Shown here: positions 1 to 8,415 of the stretch, piece after piece
How positions within the stretch are numbered: the stretch's first letter is position 1
How the letters are laid out: every line of letters starts with the position of its first letter
Source of the DNA: Rhodobacter flavimaris
Lineage (GTDB): Bacteria > Pseudomonadota > Alphaproteobacteria > Rhodobacterales > Rhodobacteraceae
Reading direction: 5' to 3'
Assembly (NCBI RefSeq): GCF_021378075.1
Contig: NZ_JAJUOS010000012.1
Location: forward strand, 1-64,000
Length of the DNA stretch: 64,000 bases
Made by a program: the position numbers and the translations under genes
The notes under the pieces: model-generated
Databases searched by the model: none
What the model saw: only the letters and a program-made list of their open reading frames with translations
Told to the model about the DNA's origin: nothing

Positions 1-126
1 CTCCAGCACAACGACGTTCAGATCCGGGTCGATCTGCTTGAGACGGATCGCCGCAGACAGACCCGCAGGCCCGCCACCAACAATCACAACATCATATTCC
101 ATCGACTCGCGGACGATCTCAGTCAT
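1..126 (-). CDS. Electron transfer flavoprotein-ubiquinone oxidoreductase, N-terminal 42 codons (cut by window edge)
   Basis: Only the first 42 codons are present, starting at the ATG at 126. They read MTEIVRESMEYDVVIVGGGP and continue into AGLSAAIRLK, the dinucleotide-binding GxGxxG fold of an FAD enzyme. The short acidic leader before MEYDVVIVG and the following QIDPDL segment match my memory of alphaproteobacterial ETF-QO, a membrane-associated FAD / 4Fe-4S protein that passes electrons from acyl-CoA dehydrogenases via ETF to ubiquinone. An acyl-CoA dehydrogenase lies nearby (6601-8292). With so little sequence another FAD oxidoreductase cannot be excluded. It is divergent from greA. Confidence 0.7.
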   Translation of the reverse strand, partial: MTEIVRESMEYDVVIVGGGPAGLSAAIRLKQIDPDLNVVVLE

Positions 127-286
127 CAATGCGCTCCTTAAGGCTGGCCTTTCGCGTGCTCTCGGCCCCGTGAGTAGCTTACCTGAGGGAACGAAGCAAT
201 TGTGACGCAGCGACTTTGCGCAATATTCTTTCGCCTTTGCAGCATTCCAGAGCAGGGATTGGTGCGCCAAATTCGCAGCCGAACCC

Positions 287-316
287 TTGACACCCGCCCC
301 GCCGAGCGGATTTACA
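287..316 (+). promoter_or_regulatory. Predicted housekeeping sigma promoter for greA
   Basis: A perfect -35 hexamer TTGACA (287-292) is followed after 17-18 bases by ATTTAC/TTTACA (310-316) as the -10. The expected start point near 323 leaves a leader of about 30 bases before the greA ATG at 356. The rest of the 127-355 divergent gap shows no other clear signal. Confidence 0.5.
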
Positions 317-355
317 CTCGGTGGGTGATAGAAAAAGGCCAGACCAAGGGCTTCC

Positions 356-826
356 ATGGAAAAGATACCGATGACGCGCGCCGGGTACGATGTGCTCGAC
401 GAAGAACTCAAGGGCCTGAAATCGGTGGAGCGACCCGCCGTGATCAAGGCGATTGCCGAAGCGCGCGCGCATGGCGACCTGTCGGAGAACGCCGAATATC
501 ATGCGGCGCGCGAAAAGCAGAGCTTCGTCGAGGGCCGCATCAAGGAGCTTGAGTCGATCCTCGGCCGCGCCGAGGTGATCGACACCGCGCGCCTGTCGGG
601 CTCGGTCAAGTTCGGCGCCACGGTGACCCTGGTCGATGAGGACAGCGACGAAGAGCGCACCTACCAGATCGTCGGCGAGGCCGAGGCGGATCTTGAGCGC
701 GGCCTGCTGAACATCAAATCTCCCCTTGCCCGCGCCCTGATCGGCAAGGACGAGGGCGACAGCGTCGAGGTCCGCACGCCGGGCGGCGACAAGTCCTACG
801 AAATCCTCTCGGTCCGTTTCGTCTGA
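356..826 (+). CDS. greA: Transcription elongation factor GreA
   Basis: 156 residues, close to the usual 158. GreA binds in the secondary channel of RNA polymerase and stimulates transcript cleavage in backtracked complexes. Residues 1-75 form the N-terminal coiled coil, with the tip motif [13 protein letters not shown] placing the two conserved acidic residues at Asp41 and Glu44. The C-terminal FKBP-like domain follows from about residue 80 and ends in YEILSVRFV. The start [12 protein letters not shown] is the family start. It is monocistronic or co-transcribed with the next gene 27 bases downstream. Confidence 0.97.
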   Translation: MEKIPMTRAGYDVLDEELKGLKSVERPAVIKAIAEARAHGDLSENAEYHAAREKQSFVEGRIKELESILGRAEVIDTARLSGSVKFGATVTLVDEDSDEERTYQIVGEAEADLERGLLNIKSPLARALIGKDEGDSVEVRTPGGDKSYEILSVRFV

Positions 827-853
827 CCGAGCCGAGCTGAAAGGTGCCCCGCA

Positions 854-1891
854 ATGAGCGAGGCCAAACCCGATCCGAACCAGCCCGATGACGCCGCCCT
901 GAGCGGCGTCCTCAGTCGTTTGCAGCCCGAGGCGCGCTTTGGCCGCTCGGAAGGGGTGGCGATTGCGCTCAGCCTGCTGTGGCTGACGCTGGTGGGCGGG
1001 TTCTGGGCGCTGATGCCCGCGCCCGAGGGCGGTATTACGGCCCTTTCCGCGATCATGTCGCTGGTCGCGGCGGTGCTACCCATCGTGATGATTTGGGTCG
1101 CGGCCGTCACCGCCCGCACAGCGCGCGAGATGCGCGCCGAGGCTCAGGCGCTGAAATCCTCGGTCGAGGCGATGCGCTCGGCCTGGATCAACCAGAGCCA
1201 CGCGCGCTCGGGGCAGATCGTGGAGAAGAAACTCGACGAGATCGCTGCGGCGGCGCGTCAGGCGGAAACCGCGATCGTCACCTTCACCTCGCGCCGCGAT
1301 TCTTTGTCGACACAACCCTCGGCAGACCGCAAGGCCGCGCTTTCGGCCCCGCGGCAGGCGGCACCCGGCGAGGATCAGCCCGCGCTGGCGCTTGGCACGC
1401 CCGCCGATGCCCTGGCCGAGCCGGTCTCGGTCGCCGATTTCATCCGGGCGCTGAATTTCCCCGACAATGCCGAGGACCGCGAGGGCTTTCGCGCGCTGCG
1501 CCGGGCGCTGGAAGACCGCACCATGGCCAAGCTGATCCGCGCGGCGCAGGACGTGCTGAACCTGCTGGCGCAGGACGGTATCTACATGGACGACCTGCGC
1601 CCCGACCGTGCCCGCCCCGAGCTGTGGCGCCGCTTCGCGCGGGGCGAGCGGGGGCGCGAGATGGCGGCGCTGGCGGGGGTGCGCGATCGCTCGTCGCTGG
1701 CGCTGACGGCGGGGCGGATGCGCAATGACACGATCTTTCGCGATGCCGCACACCATTTCCTGCGCCAGTTCGACCGCACCCTGACCGAGTTCGAGAAGAA
1801 CGCCAGCGATCAGGAAGTCGCCGAGATGGCCGAGACCCGCACCACTCGCGCCTTCATGCTACTTGGCCGCGTCACCGGCACTTTCGACTGA
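854..1891 (+). CDS. Conserved hypothetical inner-membrane protein with coiled-coil segment
   Basis: 345 residues, not recognised beyond resemblance to uncharacterised Rhodobacteraceae proteins. Two hydrophobic helices at about 34-55 and 63-87 form a hairpin. They are followed by a long Ala/Glu-rich helical stretch (about 90-150, RTAREMRAEAQALKSSVEAM) likely to be coiled coil, then a Pro/Ala linker (about 155-190) and a folded C-terminal domain rich in Arg and Asp. The C-terminal part is probably cytoplasmic. It lies 27 bases after greA and its stop is 3 bases from that of the convergent acetyltransferase. No function is proposed. Confidence 0.8.
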   Translation: MSEAKPDPNQPDDAALSGVLSRLQPEARFGRSEGVAIALSLLWLTLVGGFWALMPAPEGGITALSAIMSLVAAVLPIVMIWVAAVTARTAREMRAEAQALKSSVEAMRSAWINQSHARSGQIVEKKLDEIAAAARQAETAIVTFTSRRDSLSTQPSADRKAALSAPRQAAPGEDQPALALGTPADALAEPVSVADFIRALNFPDNAEDREGFRALRRALEDRTMAKLIRAAQDVLNLLAQDGIYMDDLRPDRARPELWRRFARGERGREMAALAGVRDRSSLALTAGRMRNDTIFRDAAHHFLRQFDRTLTEFEKNASDQEVAEMAETRTTRAFMLLGRVTGTFD

Positions 1892-1894
1892 CGC

Positions 1895-2479
1895 CTAAAG
1901 CTTGCGCACCATCACGAAAGCGGTCTCGAAATCGAAGATTAGCGCCGTGAGGCGGCTGTGGCGGCGCGTGGCGACGGTGAAGCCCAGCCGCTCGTAAAGC
2001 GCGCGGGCGCGCAGGTTCTCACCCACGACATCAAGGCGCACCTCGCGGAAACCGCGCCGCTTGGCCTCGTCGCACAGCGCCTCGACCAGTGCCGCGCCGA
2101 TCCCGCCGCCGCGCCATTTCGTGGTCACCGCCAGCCCATCGACGATCATCGCGCGGGCGTCCTCGTCCCGCGACAGGATCGCCAGGCACAGCCCGCGCCA
2201 GAGCGCGCCGAACCGGCCATAGACCGCACGCAGATCGCCCTTGTCGCCCCCCACGAAAGACCCCGAGCGCGTGCGGTAACCGATCACCCCGATCAGGTTG
2301 CCCTCGCCATCCAGCGCCGTCAGCACATGGTCATCCGAGATGACGCGCTCGATGAACTCCAGCGCCTTGGCGCGCGGCCCCATCACGCGGCCAAGCTTTG
2401 CCCCGAAGGCCTGCCAGTAAAGCACCGCGGCCTGCGGGCGCTGATCGGGGGCAAGGCCGAAATGGATCATCACGCTCAT
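1895..2479 (-). CDS. GNAT-family N-acetyltransferase
   Basis: 194 residues with the GNAT fold. The acetyl-CoA pyrophosphate-binding loop is WRGGGIGAALVEAL at about 122-135, preceded by the beta4 strand ARAMIVDGLAV and followed by RGFREVRLDVVGENLRARALYERLGF, the classic C-terminal GNAT signature. The substrate cannot be inferred. Its ATG overlaps the end of mobA by 4 bases, so the two are co-translated, but a functional link with molybdenum cofactor synthesis is not implied by the sequence. Confidence 0.85.
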   Translation of the reverse strand: MSVMIHFGLAPDQRPQAAVLYWQAFGAKLGRVMGPRAKALEFIERVISDDHVLTALDGEGNLIGVIGYRTRSGSFVGGDKGDLRAVYGRFGALWRGLCLAILSRDEDARAMIVDGLAVTTKWRGGGIGAALVEALCDEAKRRGFREVRLDVVGENLRARALYERLGFTVATRRHSRLTALIFDFETAFVMVRKL

Positions 2480-3048
2480 GCGCGCATCCTTGCCTCGGCC
2501 TCGGAGAGGTCGTCGGGGGTGTTGATATTGGCGAAGGGGTCGGGCAGCGCGTCAAAGGCGACCTCGGCCGCCCCGGCTAGCGCCACGCGCATCCGCCGCT
2601 CGCCCGAAGCGAACAGTTCTGCCAGTGCGGCGCGGTGCGACACGGGCCATAGCGCCGCTGTCGGATGCTGGCGCCCGTGCGACGCCGCCATGGCCGGTGC
2701 ACCCGCCGCGACAAGCCGCGCGACAAGATCGGCAGGCAGAAACGGCGTGTCGCAGGAGGCGGTTGCCAACAGATCGGCGCCCTGAGCCTCGGCCCATTCC
2801 AGACCGGCCAGAATGCCCGCCAAAGGCCCCTCGCCCCTATGACCGGGGGCGTCGGGCAGCACCGGGCACGCAAGATCCGCGAAGCGCCCCGCATCGCCAT
2901 TGGCCGAGATCGCAATGCCACCCACCTGCGGCGCCAGCCGCGCCGCGACATGGGCGATCAGAGGCCGCCCCGCCAGCGACAGCAGCGCCTTGTCAGCCCC
3001 CCCCATGCGGCGGCCCTGCCCACCGGCAAGGATCAGACCTGCGATCAC
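2476..3048 (-). CDS. mobA: Molybdenum cofactor guanylyltransferase MobA
   Basis: 190 residues. MobA transfers GMP from GTP to Mo-molybdopterin to give the guanine dinucleotide forms used by DMSO-reductase-family enzymes such as formate dehydrogenase. The N-terminus ILAGGQGRRMGGADKALL (6-23) is the nucleotide-binding signature with the conserved Gly-rich loop and Lys. The segment SCDTPFLPADLV carries the metal-binding Asp. Relevant partners in the window are moaD/moaE (20.2-20.9 kb) and fdsA (30.6 kb). It is the first gene of a two-gene unit with the acetyltransferase. Confidence 0.93.
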   Translation of the reverse strand: MIAGLILAGGQGRRMGGADKALLSLAGRPLIAHVAARLAPQVGGIAISANGDAGRFADLACPVLPDAPGHRGEGPLAGILAGLEWAEAQGADLLATASCDTPFLPADLVARLVAAGAPAMAASHGRQHPTAALWPVSHRAALAELFASGERRMRVALAGAAEVAFDALPDPFANINTPDDLSEAEARMRA

Positions 3049-3163
3049 CAGTGCCCCCCTGACGCAGCCCGCGCGATTGATCGGGTTACAATGCCGGACT
3101 TGGCTTTTCTCTTCCCTAGTGCCTATGACTGGCGCAAGGACGCCCCTCAGACAAGCCCCGAAG

Positions 3164-3880
3164 ATGACTGATACACCCAGACTCGCCCCTGCCTACTGGC
3201 GCGGTTTCCGCCACGGATTGCCCTTCATTCTGGTGATCGTGCCCTTCGGCCTGCTCTTCGGCGTGGCCGGGACCGAGGCAGGCCTCGACCTGGCCGAGGT
3301 CATGGGCTTCTCGATCCTTGTCATCGCGGGCGCCTCGCAATTCACCGCCGTGCAACTGATGAGCGACCATGCTTCGGTGATCATGGTGCTGCTGACTTCG
3401 CTCGCGGTTAACCTGCGCATGGCGATGTATTCGGCTTCTCTCGCACCGCATCTGGGCGCGGCCCCGGGTTGGCAGAAGTCGCTGATTTCCTATTTCATGG
3501 TGGATCAGGTCTATGTCATGTCGATCCAGGATTACGAGGCACGGCCCAAGCAGTCACTTGGCCAAAAGATGGCCTATTACGCCGGCGTCTGCACGCCACT
3601 TTGCCCGCAATGGTATGTTTCGACCTGGGTCGGCGCGGTGATCGGCAAGGCCATTCCGCCCGAATTCGCGCTGGATTTCGCGGCGCCGATCACCTTCCTT
3701 GCCATGCTGTCCCCGGCGCTACGCAGCATCCCGCATGTGGCTGCGGCGGGCGTCTCGGTGGGCGTGGCGCTGGCGCTCGCCTGGATGCCCTCGGGGCTGG
3801 GGCTCTTGATCGCGGCGGGCGCCGCGATGGCCACCGGCGCGCAGGTCGAGCTGTGGCTGAACCGCAAGAGGGCCGCGTGA
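3164..3880 (+). CDS. azlC: AzlC-family branched-chain amino-acid exporter, large subunit
   Basis: 238 residues with the AzlC signature RGFRHGLPFILVIVPFGLLF near the N-terminus, then GFSILVIAGASQFTAVQLM, and several further membrane helices. AzlC with the small partner AzlD forms an exporter of branched-chain amino acids in Bacillus, and homologues occur widely. The ATG at 3164 was chosen because the conserved domain begins about 10 residues later. An in-frame ATG at 3125 would add 13 residues without similarity. The stop overlaps the azlD start by one base. Confidence 0.88.
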   Translation: MTDTPRLAPAYWRGFRHGLPFILVIVPFGLLFGVAGTEAGLDLAEVMGFSILVIAGASQFTAVQLMSDHASVIMVLLTSLAVNLRMAMYSASLAPHLGAAPGWQKSLISYFMVDQVYVMSIQDYEARPKQSLGQKMAYYAGVCTPLCPQWYVSTWVGAVIGKAIPPEFALDFAAPITFLAMLSPALRSIPHVAAAGVSVGVALALAWMPSGLGLLIAAGAAMATGAQVELWLNRKRAA

Positions 3881-4209
3881 TGGATTACTCGAAGGCCGAG
3901 ATCTGGCTGATCATCGTGGTGCTGGGGATCGGCACCTTCTTCCTGCGCTATTCGTTCCTTGGCCTGATCGGCAACCGCGCGCTGCCGGAATGGGCGCTGC
4001 GCTACCTGCGTTACACGCCGGTCGCGGTTCTGCCGGGCCTTGTCGCGCCGCTTGTGCTCTGGCCAAGCGCGACGCAGGGCGAGATCGACCCGGCCCGCTT
4101 GATTGCGGCGGGTGCGACGGTTCTGATGGGGATCGTCACGCGCAACACCCTGGCCGCCATCCTCGGCGGGCTCGGGGCGCTTTACCTCTGCCTGTGGCTG
4201 ATCGGCTGA
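3880..4209 (+). CDS. azlD: AzlD-family small membrane subunit
   Basis: 109 residues, typical for AzlD. Four hydrophobic segments are visible, with the family motif GIGTFFLRYSFLGLIGNRAL near the N-terminus and LRYTPVAVLPGLVAPLV after it. The ATG shares one base with the azlC stop (TGATG), giving translational coupling and matching the obligate AzlC-AzlD pairing. The stop lies 3 bases from the stop of the convergent lipoprotein gene. Confidence 0.88.
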   Translation: MDYSKAEIWLIIVVLGIGTFFLRYSFLGLIGNRALPEWALRYLRYTPVAVLPGLVAPLVLWPSATQGEIDPARLIAAGATVLMGIVTRNTLAAILGGLGALYLCLWLIG

Positions 4210-4212
4210 ACC

Positions 4213-4845
4213 TTAAAGGTTCGGGCGCCCCGGGATCGGCTGAAGCGCCTCTTTTTGCTGGATCATCAGCACACCCGAGTTGTTATCGGGATCGCCGTCG
4301 TGATGCAGCTTGTCGAGCGCCAGCGGGTATTTCGCGAAAGCGTTGGCCAGCTTGATCGGCGAGAAAGTGCGCGGCAGCCCTTCGAAGCCCTGCACACCCG
4401 TCAGCACGGCGCTGACCGAGTTCGAGCACATCATCTTGCCCACGGCGCCATAACCCTGCGCGCGCGCCGTCAGCGCCTCGGCCTGCTCCATGGTGATGAA
4501 CAGCTTCTGCTCGCGCACGTCCCAAGTCTCGCGCGCGTGGTAGTCGATGTAAAATTTCCGCATCCGCTCGGTGATGCCATAGTGCACATCGTTCCGCTCG
4601 GGCACCCAAGGGTGATACCAGCTGCCTGCCGGGTCGAACATGATGCGTTGGTGGCCGTCGATCATCAGCGCGGAATGCCCGCCCGACCCCGAGGTCGCCC
4701 CGATAACCGTGTAAAGCGTGACGGAAGGCGGCTCTCCGGTCACGAAGGCCGCGCGGCGCACGTCCTCATCCGGGGCCCAGACGGAATCGCCGGCGCAAGC
4801 CGCAAGAAACAGCGGAAGCAACAGGCAGATGATCAGTCGGCGCAT
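4213..4845 (-). CDS. Putative lipoprotein, possibly a permuted NlpC/P60-type hydrolase
   Basis: 210 residues with a lipoprotein signal peptide: MRRLIICLLLPLFLAACAGD, lipobox LAAC with acylated Cys17. The segment SGSGGHSALMIDG (about 53-65) followed about 85 residues later by KMMCSNSVSAVL resembles the His-first, Cys-second layout of circularly permuted NlpC/P60 (YaeF/LRAT-like) peptidases or acyltransferases. This is inference from motif order only. The C-terminal half has no recognised signature. The gene stands alone between convergent azlD and the small oxidase subunit gene. Confidence 0.75.
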   Translation of the reverse strand: MRRLIICLLLPLFLAACAGDSVWAPDEDVRRAAFVTGEPPSVTLYTVIGATSGSGGHSALMIDGHQRIMFDPAGSWYHPWVPERNDVHYGITERMRKFYIDYHARETWDVREQKLFITMEQAEALTARAQGYGAVGKMMCSNSVSAVLTGVQGFEGLPRTFSPIKLANAFAKYPLALDKLHHDGDPDNNSGVLMIQQKEALQPIPGRPNL

Positions 4846-4882
4846 CTGCCTGACCTCCTCAACTCTTTCCGCGGCTGCTCAG

Positions 4883-5017
4883 TCAGCCGCCTGCAAGAGC
4901 GAGAAACACCAGAAATACAATGATCGCAACCGCACTATAGGTCGTGAACTTGATAAATCCGGTGAATGTCTTTTCTTGGGCACGGATATCCATCGTGCCC
5001 GGCTTGTGTTCAGCCAT
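4883..5017 (-). CDS. aa3-type cytochrome c oxidase subunit IV
   Basis: 44 residues, read from the ATG at 5017: MAEHKPGTMDIRAQEKTFTG then FIKFTTYSAVAIIVFLVFLA, ending LAGG. This matches the single-helix subunit IV of the Paracoccus/Rhodobacter aa3 oxidase: an acidic/basic N-terminus with MDI-x3-EKTF, then one transmembrane helix (about 25-42). A ribosome site GGGAGACACCC lies just upstream. The subunit is not close to other oxidase genes here, which is usual for this short gene. Confidence 0.85.
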   Translation of the reverse strand: MAEHKPGTMDIRAQEKTFTGFIKFTTYSAVAIIVFLVFLALAGG

Positions 5018-5072
5018 GGGTGTCTCCCTACGTTCTCCCTGTCGGGCACGCTAACCGAGCTTGCGGGCGCTG

Positions 5073-5561
5073 TCACGCCTGTTGATCGGCCTCGCCCGAG
5101 ATGCTGCGTGCCAGGTGAAAACCGATGCGGCGCGGCTGCTCTTCTTCCTCGGCCTTAGGAATGGCCACGAGCATGACATTGAGCTGGCTGACATGCTGGA
5201 TCAGTTGCGTGCGCGCGCCGCCTTCGTCACGGCCATAGAAGGTCAGGATATCGGGGGCGAAATAGCCGATCCCCTCGATCTGCAACACGCCCGCCTCACC
5301 GCCGGTCAGGCCAAGGGCGACCTCTTCGTCCGACTGCAACTGGCTTTCGAAGTTCTGGATATACAGGACCAACCGTTCGTAGGCCCATTGCGCGGGGCTT
5401 TTGTCCTCGAACGGCTCGGCCGCGATGCCGGGCGGCAGGGGTAGAGATTCGGGCGTGGGAGCGGCATCCGCGCTGGTATGCACGACCTTGGCGCAGGGCA
5501 GCGCACTTTCCTCATGCGCCTCGGCGGTGGTGCGGATTACGGGCGGATCGCGATGGGTCAT
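5073..5561 (-). CDS. DUF6173-like protein of unknown function
   Basis: 162 residues. After a variable N-terminus of about 50 residues comes a conserved block: SPAQWAYERLVLYIQNFESQ, then GLTGGEAGVLQIEGIGYFAP, then FYGRDEGGARTQLIQHVSQL. I recall this as the family called DUF6173, of unknown function. No signal peptide or membrane helix is seen, so it is probably cytosolic. It is the last gene of the acyl-CoA dehydrogenase / hydrolase unit and its ATG overlaps the preceding stop by 4 bases (ATGA). Confidence 0.75.
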   Translation of the reverse strand: MTHRDPPVIRTTAEAHEESALPCAKVVHTSADAAPTPESLPLPPGIAAEPFEDKSPAQWAYERLVLYIQNFESQLQSDEEVALGLTGGEAGVLQIEGIGYFAPDILTFYGRDEGGARTQLIQHVSQLNVMLVAIPKAEEEEQPRRIGFHLARSISGEADQQA

Positions 5562-6604
5562 GCAAGACTCCAGAGCCAGGTATCGTCCGGCCCAAGGGTG
5601 CGGCGGACCTGCCCGAGGTGCAAGAGGTGATTGAGATGCGCCATGGCCTCGACCAGCGCAAGGCCATATTCCGGTTCGCCAATGGGGCGCTTGAAGAGCG
5701 CCGGAAAACAGGCCGACGCCGGGCGCGGACCCTCGGCCAGAAGCGCGCGCAGACGGTTCAGCGCGCCCTCGTGGTTCTCGATCATCTGGCGCAGCCGCAG
5801 CGGCAGGCCGGTGAAGGGCAGCTTGTGGCCGGGCAGGACAAGGTGGCGCGCCTCGGCCAGCGGCTGGAAGCGGCGGCAGCTTTCCATCCAGTCGCCCACC
5901 GGATCGGCCATCGGCTCGGTCGCGTAAACGCCAAGATTGGCCGAGATTGAGGGCAAGAGTTGATCGCCGCCGATCACCAGATCGTCGTCAAGCGACCAGA
6001 GCGTGGCGTGATCGGGGGCATGCCCCTCGCCGATCCGCACGAGCCATTCGCGCCCGCCCGCGCGCAGCCGGTCGCCCTCTTTAATCCGATGGAAGCCAAG
6101 CGGCAGCGGATGGACGCAATCGGCGAAGTTGAAGGGGCGCTCGGCCGCGCGGCGCGCGTGCAGATCGGGGTCCATGCCCGCGCGCTTCCAGTAGGTCAGT
6201 GTCTCGGCCACCGGCACTGGTTGCGCATCAAGCGTCAGCATCCGCGCGAAAAGCCACGAGGTGCGGGTGGTCCATAGTTCCGCCTCGCGCGACTGCAGCC
6301 ACCCCGCAAGGCCGATATGGTCGGGGTGGTAGTGCGTCACCAACACCCGCGTCACCGGCTTGCCCGCCATCGGGCCGTCGATCAGCTCCTGCAATGCCGC
6401 GCGGCATTTCGGCGTGTCGATCCCCGGATCGACCAGCGTCCAGCCATCGCCATCATCCAGCGCGAAACAGTTGACGTGATCGAGCGCCATCGGCAACGGC
6501 AAACGCGCCCAGAGAACTCCGGGCGCGACTTCGATGGCTTCGCCAAAGGCTGGCGGCTCGGCCCACGGATACCGCAGGCCGCCCCGCTCGGCTGCGCCGC
6601 TCAT
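5558..6604 (-). CDS. MBL-fold metallo-hydrolase
   Basis: 348 residues from the ATG at 6604, which overlaps the acyl-CoA dehydrogenase stop as ATGA. The metal-binding motif is THYHPDHIGLAGW with His91, His93, Asp95 and His96. Further ligands are likely in GEGHAPDHATLW and GGDQLLPSI, and LPGHKLPF provides the last conserved His. The C-terminal helical region NHEGALNRLRALLAEG, followed by a winged-helix-like end, resembles the LACTB2-type subgroup of MBL hydrolases. The substrate is unknown. Coupling to an acyl-CoA dehydrogenase makes a thioester or other acyl substrate plausible, but this is inference. Confidence 0.88.
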   Translation of the reverse strand: MSGAAERGGLRYPWAEPPAFGEAIEVAPGVLWARLPLPMALDHVNCFALDDGDGWTLVDPGIDTPKCRAALQELIDGPMAGKPVTRVLVTHYHPDHIGLAGWLQSREAELWTTRTSWLFARMLTLDAQPVPVAETLTYWKRAGMDPDLHARRAAERPFNFADCVHPLPLGFHRIKEGDRLRAGGREWLVRIGEGHAPDHATLWSLDDDLVIGGDQLLPSISANLGVYATEPMADPVGDWMESCRRFQPLAEARHLVLPGHKLPFTGLPLRLRQMIENHEGALNRLRALLAEGPRPASACFPALFKRPIGEPEYGLALVEAMAHLNHLLHLGQVRRTLGPDDTWLWSLA

Positions 6605-8292
6605 GCGCTCAGGTCTTCCACGCTCAGCGCGTAAAGCCCTTCGGCACCTTCCTTGGCCTCGGCCAGCGCGGCGGCGTATTGCGGCAGCAACCGGCGGATA
6701 TAGACCGCCGCCAGCTTGGCGCGGCCCGAGCCCTCGCCCTCGGCCAGCGCCGCGCGCAGGTGGTAATGCGCGCCCAGAACACGGGCGAAGGCGCGCAGGT
6801 AGGGGACGGCACCGGCGAAACGATCCTGCGTGCCCTGACCCAGCATCCATTCGGTATGCTCGCGCAGCGATTCGGTTGCCTGCCACAGGTCCTCGGCCAG
6901 ATCGGGCAGAGCCTCGCGCGCGGCGCGGGCCTCGTCCTCGATCTCTTGCAGCAGGCGGAAGGCGGCGCGGCCCTCGTCCATCATCTTGCGACCGACAAGG
7001 TCCATGGCCTGAATACCGTTGGTACCCTCGTAGATCGCGGTGACGCGGACATCGCGGTAGAATTGCGCGGCGCCGGTTTCCTCGATGAAGCCCATGCCGC
7101 CATGCACCTGCACGCCCTGCTCGGCCACCCACATGCCAACATCGGTGCCATAGGCCTTGGCGATCGGGGTCAAGAGGGCGGCTCGCGCCTCCCAATCGGC
7201 CTCGCCGGTGGCGCGGGACATGTCGAGCGCGACCGCACAGGCCATAGCGATGGTGCGGGCGGCGAAGACCTCGGCCTTCATCTCGGCCAGCATCCGGCGC
7301 ACGTCGGCGTGCTGGATGATCGGGGCGAACTGCACCCGATCCTGCGCATATTCCAGCGCCTTCTGATAGGCGGCCTCGGCCACGCCGATGCCCTGCACGC
7401 CCACGTTCAGACGCGCGTTGTTCATCATGGTGAACATGGCGGCCATGCCCTTGCCGGGTTCGCCGACGATCCAGCCGGTCGCGCCCTCGAAGCTCATGAC
7501 GCAGGTGGGCGAGCCGTGCAGGCCCATCTTGTGCTCAAGCGACACGACCTTGAGGCTGTTCGCGACGCCCGGGTTGCCGTTGGAATCGGGGATGTATTTC
7601 GGCACCATGAAAAGGCTGATGCCCTTGGTGCCGGGCGCCGCGTCGGGCAGACGCGCCAGAACCAGGTGGCACACGTTCGCCGTCACATCCGAATCGCCCC
7701 AGGAGATGAAGATCTTCTGCCCGGTCACCGCATAGGTGCCATCGCCCATCGGCTCGGCCTTCGAGCGCAGCGCCCCCACGTCCGAGCCGGCCTGCGGTTC
7801 GGTCAGGTTCATGGTGCCCGACCACTCGCCCGAGATCAGCTTGGGCAGGTAAAGTTCCTTGATCTCGTCCGAGGCGTGATGTTCGAGCGCCTCGATCTGG
7901 CCCTGCGTCAGCAGCGGGTTGAGTTGCAGCGCAAGGTTCGCGCCCGACATCATGTCGTTGACGGCGACCGTCATGGTCATCGGCAGTCCCATGCCGCCAA
8001 ATTCCTGCGGCCCCGAGATCGCGACCCAGCCGCCCTCGGCAATCTGGCCATAAGCCTCCTTGAAACCGGGCGAAGACCGCACAACGCCGTTTTCCAGCCG
8101 GGCCGGGTGCAGATCGCCGTTGCGCAGCAGGGGGGCCATCACCTCGTCGCACAGGCGCCCGGCCTCGGTCAGGATCGCCTCGACCGTCTCGCCCGTCGCC
8201 TCGGCAAACATCTCGGTCTCGGCCACGGGGGCAAGCGGCACCACCTTGTCGAGGATGAACCGCAGTTCGGAAACGGGCGAACGGTAAGGCAT
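6601..8292 (-). CDS. Acyl-CoA dehydrogenase, long form (DmdC / FadE5-like)
   Basis: 563 residues, longer than the common 380-400 because of an N-terminal MPYRSPVSELRFILDKV leader and a C-terminal helical extension (about 450-563). The FAD/substrate site MNLTEPQAGSDVGALRSKAE lies at about 161-180 and the catalytic base is Glu422 in IYEGTNGIQA. This long type includes methylmercaptopropionyl-CoA dehydrogenase (DmdC) and FadE-type enzymes, and the sequence alone does not decide the substrate. It heads a unit with the MBL hydrolase and the DUF6173-like gene. Electrons would pass to ETF and ETF-QO. Confidence 0.92.
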   Translation of the reverse strand: MPYRSPVSELRFILDKVVPLAPVAETEMFAEATGETVEAILTEAGRLCDEVMAPLLRNGDLHPARLENGVVRSSPGFKEAYGQIAEGGWVAISGPQEFGGMGLPMTMTVAVNDMMSGANLALQLNPLLTQGQIEALEHHASDEIKELYLPKLISGEWSGTMNLTEPQAGSDVGALRSKAEPMGDGTYAVTGQKIFISWGDSDVTANVCHLVLARLPDAAPGTKGISLFMVPKYIPDSNGNPGVANSLKVVSLEHKMGLHGSPTCVMSFEGATGWIVGEPGKGMAAMFTMMNNARLNVGVQGIGVAEAAYQKALEYAQDRVQFAPIIQHADVRRMLAEMKAEVFAARTIAMACAVALDMSRATGEADWEARAALLTPIAKAYGTDVGMWVAEQGVQVHGGMGFIEETGAAQFYRDVRVTAIYEGTNGIQAMDLVGRKMMDEGRAAFRLLQEIEDEARAAREALPDLAEDLWQATESLREHTEWMLGQGTQDRFAGAVPYLRAFARVLGAHYHLRAALAEGEGSGRAKLAAVYIRRLLPQYAAALAEAKEGAEGLYALSVEDLSA

Positions 8293-8415
8293 TTGCTTCT
8301 CCCTTGCGCGCAGCTTGGCAAAGCGGACGGGCGCGCGTATGTCCTGAAATCACGAGGGCCAAGTTACCGCAAGGTCAGCCCCCTTCAACCACGAACGCAG
8401 CGTCACGAAGTCACG

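Noticed and set aside
6679..8415. Long open frame on the plus strand running into tsaC
   Set aside because: It is antisense to the acyl-CoA dehydrogenase, His/Gly/Arg-rich as expected from complementary GC-rich codons, and has no family match. The real gene starts at 8416.
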